DNA of 64,000 bases. Source: Calliopsis andreniformis (Eukaryota > Arthropoda > Insecta > Hymenoptera > Andrenidae). This document shows, piece after piece, positions 10,563 to 22,430 of this stretch; position 1 is the stretch's first letter; every line of letters starts with the position of its first letter. The position numbers and the translations under genes were made by a program. The notes beneath the pieces are model-generated. The model ran no database searches and was not told the DNA's origin. It saw only the letters and a program-made list of their open reading frames with translations. The stretch lies in assembly GCF_051401765.1 (NCBI RefSeq), contig NC_135071.1:14610961-14674960 (forward strand), given 5' to 3'.

Positions 10563-13500
10563 ATGACGGACACCCGTAAGTAGAAAATAACCAAATTTTG
10601 TAGTTAAAGACTCAACGATGCGTATTCCGATAATAAAATGCTAGTTTTCGTTGAAGAATCAGATTTTCGAGTCGTGGATAATACGTGGATGATACGTAGT
10701 GCTATTACCTACGATACTCTTTCGCGATGAAAATCTATTCCATGTAGTTTACACGCTGTTGGAATTCTCAGTATTTTTGCTATCGAATGGGAGAATCAGT
10801 ATTTATTGATATATTTTGGAGTTATGTATATCAACACGTGAAATTACGTACGACGCTTCTGTGCATGCACAGACGTATAAGCTTATTGATCGGCATTTCA
10901 ACCGCCTCATCCCACTTTTCTACTCCATTTTGTTATACCAATTTCACATGTTCTTGACTTTTCCTTTTAATATTTAGCACTATTTATTTTCCCTTCTACT
11001 TAGTTACTATATAATGCACATGATATCTGGTAATTTTCATCACTATGAAATTAATAAAATTCATGAAGGATAATTTGTAATGCCATTTAAATGAATGGAG
11101 AAGATTGAGAAATATTATGTAGCACTTTGTTATCCTTTTTTGACACTTTAATTTGTTGCGGAGCAATATAAGTTCTAATATTTATTATATGGTGGTAAAC
11201 ATAAATATTGGAGCATACTTCTATATACTTCTACAGATATTTGAAAATATTAAAAAAATTGTTTATATTCACTTACTCATTTTTACTGCAAATGTGCAGT
11301 GTAATTTACTAAATATAAATATGATCTATTAAAATTTCATAATGTTGTTTAACAATATTTGTTCCCAATTGTTTTAGAGTATTCAAATTACCAACAACAG
11401 GGGTACAATCAGTACAGCCAGCCACCACCTTCCGGTGGTCAAGATACTTCATATCCACCACCTTCCAGTGGTGGTGGCGGTTATAATCAATATAACCAAC
11501 CACCACCAAGTACTGGAAGCAACTATGGCAGTTACAACAGTTACAATTCCAGCGGTGGCCCAGACTACAATCAAGCGCAGAATCAGAATAGTTACAACCA
11601 GAACAGTTATGGCAGTGGGGGCGGTTCTGGAGGTAATAGTGGCAGTGGGAGTTACGGTGGAAATTATGGGCATGGAGGCGGAGGTGGAGGCAGTGGGAGT
11701 TACAATCGTAACAATTCCAGCGGGGGCTATGGCGGAGGTATAGCTTACAAAAATTATACCATAGATTTTTGATATTACTGAAAGGTAATAGAGCATAAAT
11801 TTATGTGCATCTATGTTTAGGCCAAGGAGGAGGAGGTGGTGGCAATAGATATGGTGATCGCGGCGGATACAATGACCGCTCTGGCGGTGGCTACAAGTAA
11901 GTTCATTTTTTTTATTATTTACATCTATATTTATATGATGAAGCGATAAAGTTATAAGGTCAATAAACAAAATTTTACTTATACGTGAAAAATCAGAATC
12001 AATATAAAGGTAAACTACATTGAATTAATCAAGGTATGAAATGAAGTTCTTAAGACAGTAATGAAAACTTGTTGTTTCTTTGCAAATGGTTTTATGCCCT
12101 CTGGGCGTTAATATGTTTGAAGTGTGCCTACAGGTTTAACACACAGGTATAACTGGTAAAGGTAAAAACAGGTTGTATATGACAAATGACGTAAAATGGT
12201 TATAATGTATGGTATGTTCTGATTCTGTACTGTTGTAATGAGTAAAAAGTACGATGCGTATATACATTTAAGATTTCGCATCACTCATACCTGTAAAGCA
12301 GTTAATACTGCCACTGGGGCCACTGTTGTCAAAGTATTACTACTTAGGGTTATTGAAATCGACTAGACAATTAAGAGACGTTTAAAGTGTTTGTAAGAGA
12401 TTACCATTATTCGCGTAATCAGAAATAATATTCTAAATGAAAATTTCAATTAAAAACTTTGGTATTTATTTAATGTATTTTGTCCTTTCACAATAGAATA
12501 TTGATTTCGCATTAACTTTGTGTTATTCTTTCTATGAAATGAGTAGTTTCCTCATTTTAATGTATAATCTGTTCAATTGTTTTCTCTATACTTCTAACAT
12601 AGAAGTTTTCATAGAATTTATAGTAATCTCTTACTACGAAACTTTTGAATACAATATTTTATGTATATCTGGTGCATATAGGGTAATATTTTACACAAGG
12701 TTGTCTTCACCAATATCTTTGGCAAAGACAATGGCTGTGCTGAAAGCATTGCTTTATTCTTGTCCTTTTGCCATGAAACACGGTTAATCTTTGCATGCTG
12801 GACTTGACCAACGAACATGACGATGTACGATTGACTTATCTAGTATGTTAAGTAATATGGTGACCAGACATTTAGACAGTAGGTGCATCAAGAAGAGAGG
12901 TGGCGAGCAGCATTTGATTCGCCATGCATCGATCGATCGATCAGTCTGTCCATGAGTCAACTCATTGGTATATCTGCTTCTGTGTTTTAGCAGTGGCGGT
13001 GGCCGTGGTGGTTATAACAAAGGTAAATGCACCAGACTGTCTGTACGAGTCTGGTGCTATTCAAGCTTTCACTCTAATATTTACAATCTAAATACTCGGT
13101 TACTTGTATTATATGAAAGGGCTGCTATGCAACATTGTTAGGGATGTATTTTTCTCTGGCAACCAGATATTTACCCGGAATTCCTTAATTTAATTTAAAA
13201 AAGTAATAAAAAGAGGATCATTATGATGATGTTCCTGCAGTGTCTTAAAGAGCTGCTTTGATCACCAATTGCTTTTTTCATTAAATGGAAACATTTGGTT
13301 TGTATATGCCAACATAATCCACAATAACAGGATACAAGCACTTCTCAGTCTTAGAAGCTACTACGATATTTATCTAACTGGATATCTAATCATCTGTCCC
13401 AGATATAAATGCGCCACGCGCTTGTAACATCAAACTTTACTTTACCGACCATCACAAAGAATATGGAAGAAATTGTATATAAGGGAACATTTTCTATAGA

Positions 13501-15558
13501 AAATCTTCGTAATTAAGTTCTTCACTGAAATATTTATCAATGATTTTCATCAGCATTCATGCTGGTAACACATAGATAATATTTCCAACACATACGTCAG
13601 GATAAAATTAAACATAAAAGGCAGCTGGTGAATTAAATATCCTACCCCTGATCAGTCGAGACTTCCCCAAAAGTATAGGAAAATGGTAAGGGTAAAAATA
13701 ATGTTGCAGCCCTTTTGTATGTTAAGCTGCAACCTTGTGTTCTCTACGTATCATTATGCTACTAAGATTGTTAGGGCAACGAGTACTAATATTTTCGCTA
13801 AATGTACGGGTCAAAAGAAGAAAAATGTCCTCAAATCAATAATTTTATACAATGAAGGAGTTATAAAAAGTACTATATAAACATGATAACAGAAGTATTA
13901 TGAATCAGCAAATAATCCTCGAATATCGTTAAGGATTGTGACACGAGTAGGCCAAATAAAATTCATGTATTTATGAGGTGAAACTAATGTCACAATAATC
14001 ATACGTTTTTAAATATACAGATATAAATTAAAAAATTTTTAGTATACATCACAAGAGGAATTCTTTTCACATGGGAAAAGATCGTTGAAAATGAATAAAT
14101 ATTTTCATAGTTTTATTATCAAGCATATAATGACTTCTGAATAAATTGGTATCTCTCGAGAAGAGGAGTAAAATATGTAGATATTTGAAATTCGGGTTTA
14201 GTTGTACCTATAAAATTGATTTAAAACGCAAAATGGATACATAGAAAACTTTTTATTAATATTTCGATTTGAAAAAGAACTTAAACGAAATTTCAAAATG
14301 TTTGCAAAATTCACTTCTCCATGTTACATTGTTTCGTTAGCTGTTTACAACCCGACATGAAAGTTTTCCACTTGTTAGTTTAGATTTGAGTAGGTTTAGG
14401 GATAGTAGATTTGCAAGTATTATTCCTACTTCAACGAGTGTGGTGCCAGAACAATTGTTAATTCTTATCACATTACAGGGGGCTACGGTGACCGCGGCGG
14501 TGGCAACGATGGAATGGTTACGCAAGAAGATACTATATTTGTATCTGGTATGGATCCTTCGATTTCTGAAGAAGAAATCTGTCAGCACTTTGGAGCTATT
14601 GGAATAATCAAAGTAGGTCAATTCACTTCTATTCTACTTCAGTTAATTATTTCTATGTAACACTGTAACTTATATACATGTATCTGTATCCTTAGCATGA
14701 TAAGAGGACTGGCAAACCCAAAGTGTGGATGTACAAAGACAAAAACACAGGGAAATCAAAGGGCGAAGCCACCGTAACTTATGATGATCAGAATGCTGCT
14801 CGATCGGCGATAGACTGGTTCGATGGAAAGGAATTCAAAGGACGTACTATAAAAGTACAAATTGCTCAACATAAAAGTAATTGGCAAGGTAATCGCAGCG
14901 GTGGAAGCCGCGGTGGTGGCAGTCGAGGCCGAGGAGGCGGTGGTTTTGGAAGCCGAGGCGGAGGTGGCGGCGACAGAGATGATCATCATCGCGGTGGAGG
15001 TGACGATCGTCGCGATGGAGGAGGCCGCGGAGGGGACTGGAGGTACTTCTTCCATTATCTTACGCAACATATCTGAAACTAAATAGTCAACTATACTGTT
15101 TCTTTTTTTATTACATTCATGTACTGGTTTTTTAAAGAATCCCTAAATTAATTTTTGAACAGGTGTCCTAATCCCGAATGTGGTAACACAAACTTCGCTT
15201 GGAGAGACCAGTGCAATCTCTGTAAAAGTTTGAAACCAGAAGGCGCTGGTGGTGGTGGTGGTGGTGGCGGCGGCGGTGGCGGAGGAAGAGGCAGCCGTGG
15301 TAGTGATCGGGGTGGTCGAGGAGGATTCAGGAATGATAGAGGGGGTCGTGGAGGAGATAGGGGTGGTCGAGGTGGATTCCGTGGCGGAGACAGGGGAGGA
15401 CGAGGGGGTCGAGGTGGACCAATGAGAGGCGGCGGCGGGTTAGTTCAGTTATAAAAGAAAATATAAGATTTCTTAACTTCTTTTATCATGATTATATAAT
15501 TTACATGTTTTGTTTCAGACGAGGAGATAGAGACAGGGATCGTCAACGTCCCTATTAA
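10563..15558 (+). CDS. caz: RNA-binding protein cabeza (FUS/TAF15/EWSR1 family)
   Basis: Eight exons (10563-10575, 11378-11737, 11821-11896, 12991-13022, 14479-14612, 14696-15042, 15163-15438, 15519-15558) join in phase to 425 residues. The order matches the FET family. First is a prion-like Gln/Gly/Ser/Tyr N-terminus ([20 protein letters not shown] onward). Then come a short RGG segment, one RRM ([19 protein letters not shown] to [10 protein letters not shown]), an RGG region, a RanBP2-type zinc finger ([20 protein letters not shown]), and a Gly/Arg-rich tail ending DRQRPY. FET proteins act in the nucleus in transcription and splicing, bind GGU-containing and stem-loop RNA, and phase-separate through the N-terminal region. 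Exon 4 has only 32 nt and is flanked by the two longest internal introns (1.1 and 1.5 kb); skipping it shifts the frame to a stop at 14489-14491. The gene is convergent with Bax inhibitor-1. Confidence 0.95.
13029..13057 (+). promoter_or_regulatory. RNA hairpin next to cabeza exon 4 splice donor
   Basis: GCACCAGACT (13029-13038) and AGTCTGGTGC (13048-13057) are perfect complements around a 9-nt loop, GTCTGTACG. The stem begins 6 nt after the exon 4 donor (GT at 13023-13024). It could mask U1 binding or serve as a site for Cabeza itself. The pairing is seen in the sequence; a regulatory role is inferred. Confidence 0.5.
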
Positions 15559-15800
15559 ATATATTAATATAAAGTGATTCGAAAATCGCTTGACGTATGC
15601 TGTATGCATTTTGTATACGGTTTCAAACAATGTATGTACATTTCTCGCAACACAGAAGTCGTGTGTTACACACTCCATTATCATCGATTTTGTTTCCTCT
15701 TCATACGATTTTGATATTCATGAAGATCGATACGTGACGCGTAATTTTTGTTTTATATGCGCATGTAAATGATAATCGTATACATGTAAAGTTACATTTT

Positions 15801-15806
15801 AATAAA
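15801..15806 (+). terminator. Cabeza polyadenylation signal
   Basis: AATAAA lies 243 bp after the cabeza stop, at the end of an AT-rich 3' UTR. The opposing signal of Bax inhibitor-1 is only about 80 bp further on. Confidence 0.6.
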
Positions 15807-15887
15807 TAAGATTTTAGCCCTTCAACAGTGAATCCTGAAAACACTCTCGACCGATTAAGAAATACCCAGAAACGCTGGGAAATTTTG

Positions 15888-15893
15888 TTTATT
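15888..15893 (-). terminator. Likely Bax inhibitor-1 polyadenylation signal
   Basis: TTTATT on the plus strand is AATAAA on the minus strand, about 300 bp after the Bax inhibitor-1 stop. The 3' ends of the two convergent transcripts would therefore almost touch. Confidence 0.45.
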
Positions 15894-16195
15894 GAAAGAT
15901 AAAAATATAGTACAATAAATTTATATCTATGTATGTATACATGTATATAAATCTAATAGGTAATAGATAATTGAAAAAAGAAGTGTGATAACTATGTAAT
16001 CCAAAATAAGTGCATTGCGTCCTTATGGCCAACGCAAGCCTAAAAATTTCTTGACATAATCGATAAGCTGTATTATTGAAATCCGCTTTATCGTAGTAAA
16101 TGTCTTACATATGGATAGATTAGATGAAGACCTCTAGTTCATGGATTTTACTTGAATGGTATGATATTTTACACTTTCCCTCCCCTCCCCACATC

Positions 16196-17946
16196 TTACT
16201 CTTTGCGTTTACGCTGGTTTTTGGATTCCTACAACAAATTAAAATAGTAAGCAACAGATGTAACATTTACAATAAAACTCAACAAAAATAGCCCTTGTAA
16301 AATTTTACAATTTTTTTAATAAGGTTATATTCTAGTGGTCAGAAACGAGATTTATATCATAATAGAATGTATATTATATAAAAAAATGCTTTGTTTATAG
16401 TGTAATAAACATTTTGTTAAAATGAAAATTAATGAATCCTCTTGTGGAAAAGATAAAAATTGACAAAGACTATTTTTGTTATGAGTTTTTAAATAATATA
16501 ACATATCTTTTGTTACCTTTTCTGTAAGGATTACTAAAAGGTGACGGAAAATACCAATGAAATCTATAAAGAGATCTAGAGAGTGCAAGATGAAATCTTT
16601 GCTACCCATGTGGAATTTCTCAATGATCAACTGTGTATCATAAATTACGAAACCACACATCAGAAATAGTCCACCATACAAATGGACATGGTAGAAGAGA
16701 GACCAGCGTAGGAAGAGATTTACAAATGAAAATAGGACTATCATATTCAGTAAACTAATTAAGGTACCACCCAGGTATAACCAACGACCTCGTTCAGCCA
16801 AAAGGGAGGAAATACTGAATGACACAAATACGACAGTTACTCCTGAAAAATAGGACAATATAAAAATGATAATTATTTCATAACATGGCACCATAATATG
16901 TAATAGTTGCATATAATATTTTTATATCTAATTAAAGATTGTACTTTTACACCTTACCTATTAATGAAGTTATTATGATGTTTGGATTAACAGCTATAAC
17001 CAATTGAAGTAAAGGACCTAATCCAAGACCAGACAAAAGTGCAAATCCCAGGAGGTAGCTAAGGCGTAATTTTTGATTCTTCCCATTGTCTGGTGTGGCG
17101 ATTAAAGCAAATAACAAACCCAAGGTACCAAGATTTGTCAACAGATTAGCCTGCAGGAGCTCTGTGTACAAATGAACATAAGCTCCCAGTGCGGCTGCAC
17201 ATGTCGACAAAGACAGACAGCCGTAGACATTTTTAAGGTGCTGTCTGACTGGTGATTCGCTGTAATCAAGAGAATCTACGTTATCTTACATACATGTCAA
17301 CCATTGTTGTATCTAAGAAAATAGTTATCTATATATCACTTATGTAAATAAAACAGCACGGTAGATTAACAAGTAAAAAAACAATAAAAATGTGATATGC
17401 GAACAGGAAAATAGGTGCACAGAAAATATTAAAATCGAAATAAAGATAACGAACATCATACGTTTCCTGTTTTACGAGTATCAAAATTGTCAGCTACGAT
17501 GAATGTATTATTCGTAATACGTCATAACAGCTTAGCTCGTAGTTGAAAAGTTTCGCTGCATGAAATATTCAAATTCACGAACTTTCCGAGTCTACGTGCA
17601 CGGACTGAAGGTCACGTAACACACCAACAACGCAGATAAGGAGAAATGCATATCATGTTAAATAACATTATTCGAAGCGGTGCAAGAAGGAAGACCTAAC
17701 GTTTTTTTGCGAAATGGCACATCAACGTTGTAAGTTACATCACCGCGATCGTTTCGCGTTCCAGAGGCGAACATAAAAATACGGTGATGGAACGCCAGCG
17801 ATTCGATTAAAAAACGATAACGAGATTTGTGTTTACGTTATCAGCGAAACTGTGCCTTCTAAGTAAGATCCATCGCATTATCTAACGAGAATTACTTACA
17901 GTCTGTTGGTGAAAGACCGTACAAAAGTCTTTAACACGGCTGCCAT
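16196..17946 (-). CDS. Bax inhibitor-1 (TMBIM6)
   Basis: Four exons on the minus strand (17946-17900, 17259-16958, 16842-16517, 16228-16196) join in phase to 235 residues; the human protein has 237. It begins MAAVLKTFVRSFTNRLESPV, continues with family motifs such as HLKNVYGCLSLSTCAAALGA and FALIATPD, and has several hydrophobic membrane segments including LRLSYLLGFALLSGLGLGP. The block CGFVIYDTQLIIEK, diagnostic of the family, is present. The last exon encodes only ESKNQRKRKE, the charged cytosolic tail. These proteins sit in the ER membrane, conduct calcium in a pH-dependent way and suppress ER-stress-induced cell death. The coding region is intact. The first intron is about 640 bp. Confidence 0.95.
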
Positions 17947-19708
17947 AATTTTTCCGTTTCTTCGATATCACTTCACAAAATCACACCGTTTAGTTAACGC
18001 GATCCGTCGAACACTGTTGTTTTCCCTCTGTATAAAACGAGAATAATCATGAACCCCTGAAGCAGCTCCCTTTTCGTGGACACGTCAGTGATATTTCTGT
18101 GCGTAAATTTCGTCGACAGTTCCGATTGGTCGACGTGCCTCTTGAAATTTTACGGATCAACTTTCCAGAGACAATGACGAAGAATCAGATGTTTCGTGCG
18201 GTAAACAAGGAAGGGATATACCTTGTCAGCGACTGTGGCGACATTCTATTTACTTATTGCTCACTAGAGGGACCAAGGGTCGATCGTGTCATTTGTATCT
18301 CGCAAGTTCTAACGCAGGACAATTAAAAGCTAATCGGGAGAGAGATACGAGTTGCTTATTTGCTAGATTGCTTTACTCGACAAAATAAAAATATTTGTAT
18401 TTATTTCGAGTATAGAAAGTTAAGGATGAATCAAGTGCTTTCGCACTAAAATTTAACAGAATTCTTAAAGTTTAATCACTGGCTTATGAATGACTCGTAT
18501 GAGTAAACTGGATGTTGATGCAAATATTAAAAATTTTTCTAGAGACTGTTATAGAAGAGTAGAAAGAATAAAAATTCATTTTAGTCTCTGAATATTATAA
18601 TGTGTACTTCTGATATCTTGTATATCTTTTCATATTATGCTGAGTACCTTTTTACATACCTTTTTTTAATAAACATAAAACTGTATAGTTTTTAGTACAA
18701 ATAAAGAATAAGTAATGAGCGACTTATTCTTGCTTAATCGAAGTAAACCTAAAAAGAGGAATATATTTTTATACTAATTGTAGTGGAATGTAAATGGAAT
18801 GAAGTACTGAAACAATATTGGAAAGAAATAAACAAATTCTGATTCAGAGAACCAGGATCGTATTAGGAATCAGTAACAAACTCTAAATATTTTTTATTTG
18901 GAATAGAATATTATTACAGTAACAGGTTATATGCATACACAAAAGAGATCGATCGAGTTTTATTACTCGTAAACCAAGTACTACTTGTTAAAAATATGAC
19001 GTCAGAATTAAAAACAATAATCCATAATACAATCTGAAACTAGCGCTAAATGAAATATCATGAAGTGCGGCGCAATACAGTGTTGCAGTGACAATAATTT
19101 TAGAAAATTTTCAAAACGTTTTGATGATAATAAATGAATAATATTGTTATCCAGTTTTGTTATATAATAGACTGTACTATCTTTGTGAATCAATCAAATC
19201 TTACAAATATTGAGAAATGTAAAGATTAATACAGTTATTTCTTTACACAATTGGAGTAATACATTTTAAATGCATATAAAATTTTGATTAGTGTAATACG
19301 AATTTTTTCAAAACAGATCACTGACGTAAATTGCAAATTCTTTTTTAACGATTAAATTCGATGAAATATTTTGATGTTATTTCTAAACTAACATGAAACA
19401 TGTTGAATTTTTATTAGTCTATTGGAATGTTTATCCTCTAAAACAATTATAAAGAAATTTAGTATATAAATATAATTTGCATTGCAGTCAGCCATTTTGT
19501 GTTAAAAACATCGTAAATGAAAATCAATATATTTCGCGTATTTTTATATATTTGTATTATCATGCTGTGAGTGCCAACAAACGATCAATTTTACAGAACA
19601 ATTTCTAAGTAGTTTGTGAATGATGTGATAAAAAACTATGGACAATTGATATTTAAACTATATAGTATAGTTACACATAATTGTTGTACAAAGTAAGCAA
19701 GAAAAATC
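17947..19708. other. Spacer between divergent Bax inhibitor-1 and TAF6L
   Basis: This head-to-head spacer should hold both promoters. The part next to Bax inhibitor-1 (17947-18330) has more GC and contains a 50-codon ATG-initiated plus-strand frame (18174-18326, MTKNQMFRAVNKEGIYLVSD onward) that I do not recognise. The rest is AT-rich, with no exon I can support. Confidence 0.4.
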
Positions 19709-21793
19709 ATGAAAGAAATGATAGCAAATCAAGCTAGTTCTGGATACAGCAACTCTTTTGTTAATAACAATGGAGATACTAACAGTAACAATGTAACCGA
19801 TACTAACTCAAGAAGATATGCTGTACTCAGTACAGATTGGATATCTGCAATTGGAGAAGAATTAGGGATGCATCCTCTGCCTGATTCTTTATTACGCAGG
19901 CTAGCAGAAGATGCTTCCTATCGCCTTAGAGAAGTATTGCATGTATGTATAATTTTCACTACCTTTAAATATTATTTCAGTTGATAATGAAAGTGTAAAT
20001 TCTGTTTTCAGAAATGTGTAACGAGATTAAAACATAGCAAAAGAAAACGCTTAACATCTACGGATGTGAATGCTGTAATTACCAATTTATGTGATGTAGA
20101 TCCGATATTAGGTGCACCAGAATCTATGCCTGAATATCACACAGAGGCAAAAGTATATGTTCCTAATGAACGTATTATTAATCTAGTACAAAAAATAAAT
20201 GATCCACTTAGTATATCGCAGAACAATGTACCTTTTATACAAGGTAAAAAATTTGTTTTGTATAGGTTTATAATTTTTGGATGGAGTAGTAAAGTAATTT
20301 TCTAATCACATGTATTTTTGTTAGAATCAGAAATATGTGATGCAAGATTAACAGAAGCACGCAATAATTATGCAAAACGTGCATTGAAGACTTTATTCAA
20401 TGGATCTCAAAAAACTTTTCAGGTATAGTAATCATAAATCAGTTTATATGTATAGATTTTCTGTAAGCATCAAAGTATATGCATATTTACAGGTTTTAAT
20501 TAATGATTGTGCTACCAATGCATACTTGGGTGGTGAAGGTGTTATAGACAAATTAATGTCTATTGCTAGATCCATGGTGATTTCAAATAACGCGCAATAT
20601 ACAAGAGTATCCACTCGAACATGTCAGCTTATTATTGCAATTGCAAGTAATAGCGAAGCTGTTTACCCATATCACTTAACTTCGGTAATATTTAGCAGTA
20701 AGATCGCATAAATCCTAATAGCTTATTTTATGTACAGTTTGAATTTTTCAAGACCCTTCACAAATTTTATTATAGGTAGATAAATTAACAGAATTATTAC
20801 TGGAACTGCTTCTGGGACAAAGTTTCATAAATCTGAATTTGGAAGCCCTTTTTAAAGAATGCGCGCTTAAATTAATGCTTCGTTGGCCATCTATTGCCGA
20901 TAAGTAAATAAATTTCTTTCTACTTGAACATCATTTAATTGTTATATATTTTTAACAAATGCTTATAACGATCATAAGGTATATACCCACATTGGAGAGC
21001 GTGCTTTTAAAAGAGGAGAAGGAAAACATAGATGGAAATAAGAAGAGAATAATGGCTATGGAGCTTTTAGCTAGTATTCAGCCTTTAATATTTTTCCAAC
21101 ATGGTCCAGAGTCTCCATTGTCTGTGGAGAATGTTTTAAAGTTTGCACCACCTGGTTCTGCACTTTGGCAAAGAATAGCTGTAAGTTAATTTTGAAATTT
21201 TCCTGTTATATTTTTTCTTTAATATAATGATTTAAAATTCTTTATTTTAGCTTGCTGTTTGTGCCCTCATAAAGTCACAATCCCATACCTTGGACATTGC
21301 AGTTCTCATGGAACATTATGGGGACTCTTTGCTACCATACATACCTGTTAATTACAAAAGCACAGTGAATGAGTATCGAAAACCTACTCCTCTCCCAATT
21401 ACCATTAAAAGTAAAATAAAGTACGTTAATGTTAGACCTTTAATACCAAACCGAATATCATGGGATCTACAAACAGCATTCCCTGATTCTACATTGAGAG
21501 GTCCTAGACAAGAAATTAGGTATGTAACTAAATATAAAATAGCCAGCAATTAGACAAGTATAAAAACACTTTACCTAAGTATTTGTATGTCACATTTTAG
21601 GTTTGCATTTGCTGGTGGGCGACCTGTGCCTCCAAGTAATTTAAGACGGGTCAGTTTAAGAGCGAATTATCAGGTTTTAAGAAGCGATCTCCAAGCAACT
21701 CTCGCCCTTGTTGCGTCGCGAAGACTCTTAGTATTCAAGGATAAAAGGAAAGGGCCTTTTAATGCTTACAATCTGGTATACAGTTGTTTGTGA
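19709..21793 (+). CDS. TAF6L: TAF6-like SAGA subunit
   Basis: Eight exons (19709-19942, 20012-20243, 20325-20422, 20493-20684, 20776-20903, 20979-21180, 21251-21519, 21601-21793) join in phase to 515 residues. Residues about 37-113 form a histone fold of the TAF6 type: STDWISAIGEELGMHPLPDS, LAEDASYRLREVL, and RKRLTSTDVNAVI. The middle is the helical HEAT-like region. The C-terminus resembles human TAF6L (FAFAGGRPVPP, and NAYNLVYSCL at the end), which argues for TAF6L over TFIID TAF6. The Drosophila counterpart is the SAGA subunit called SAF6. TAF6L pairs with TAF9 by its histone fold in the SAGA core and acts in the nucleus in chromatin acetylation and activator-dependent transcription. The gene is convergent with the myosin gene. 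Confidence 0.85.
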
Positions 21794-22430
21794 ATTTGCA
21801 TCATAATGCAAAATGCTACAGGTGCTGTGCATCTGTGCGGTTGATGCATTTTCGAATTCAACGATTTTGAAACAAACGAAATTATGCCTTTTTAATTACT
21901 AGATTCAGACTCTATTTAAAAATACAACAATGATTTTAACATTTACCCGTTAAAGCGAGAAAATGTCATTTCGTGTTTGCGTGTTAATGCATGTACATAG
22001 TGTTTAAATTTTGTTATTTATGATCCTACTTACAATCTCACGTTTTTACAATAATGACTTTTAATATATATCGCTACAAAAATGGGACGATGAATTGTTT
22101 ATTAAAGCAGTGATAAGAGAAAAACTGAAGCAATAGACTGACCTCGTCAAGAAAATATTAATTCTTCTTAAAGGCAGTCCTGTAGTCCTTGCGGTAACTC
22201 GGAACGTGGAATTACATGAGAGTTAATCAAACATGTCCGACGAGTATATATCCTAATTGCCACCTATGCATAACATATTTTAATATCCTGATCTTATTTT
22301 TCGACAATGTTACAATTTTAAGACATTTACCTTGGCGAGTCGTCGTCGGCTTAAAATTCCATTTTTATAGAAAAGCGTATGAGGATATGTTTGTATGGTA
22401 TATAAATCTCTCTTCTGAAATAGCATATTC
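21794..22430. other. Convergent 3' spacer between TAF6L and myosin gene
   Basis: AT-rich DNA that presumably carries both 3' UTRs. I see no additional exon and no strong canonical polyadenylation pair. Confidence 0.4.

Noticed and set aside
11449..11970. 173-codon minus-strand frame inside cabeza
   Set aside because: It is the shadow of the Gly/Ser/Tyr-rich cabeza exon 2; the plus-strand frame joins perfectly to the other exons.
14386..14607. 73-codon plus-strand frame across cabeza exon 5
   Set aside because: It is a shadow frame; even the exon-4-skipped transcript does not use it, since its frame stops at 14489-14491.
18174..18326. 50-codon frame between Bax inhibitor-1 and TAF6L
   Set aside because: It lies in the shared promoter region, has no known motif, and I found no splice partner. 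Not excluded, but unsupported.
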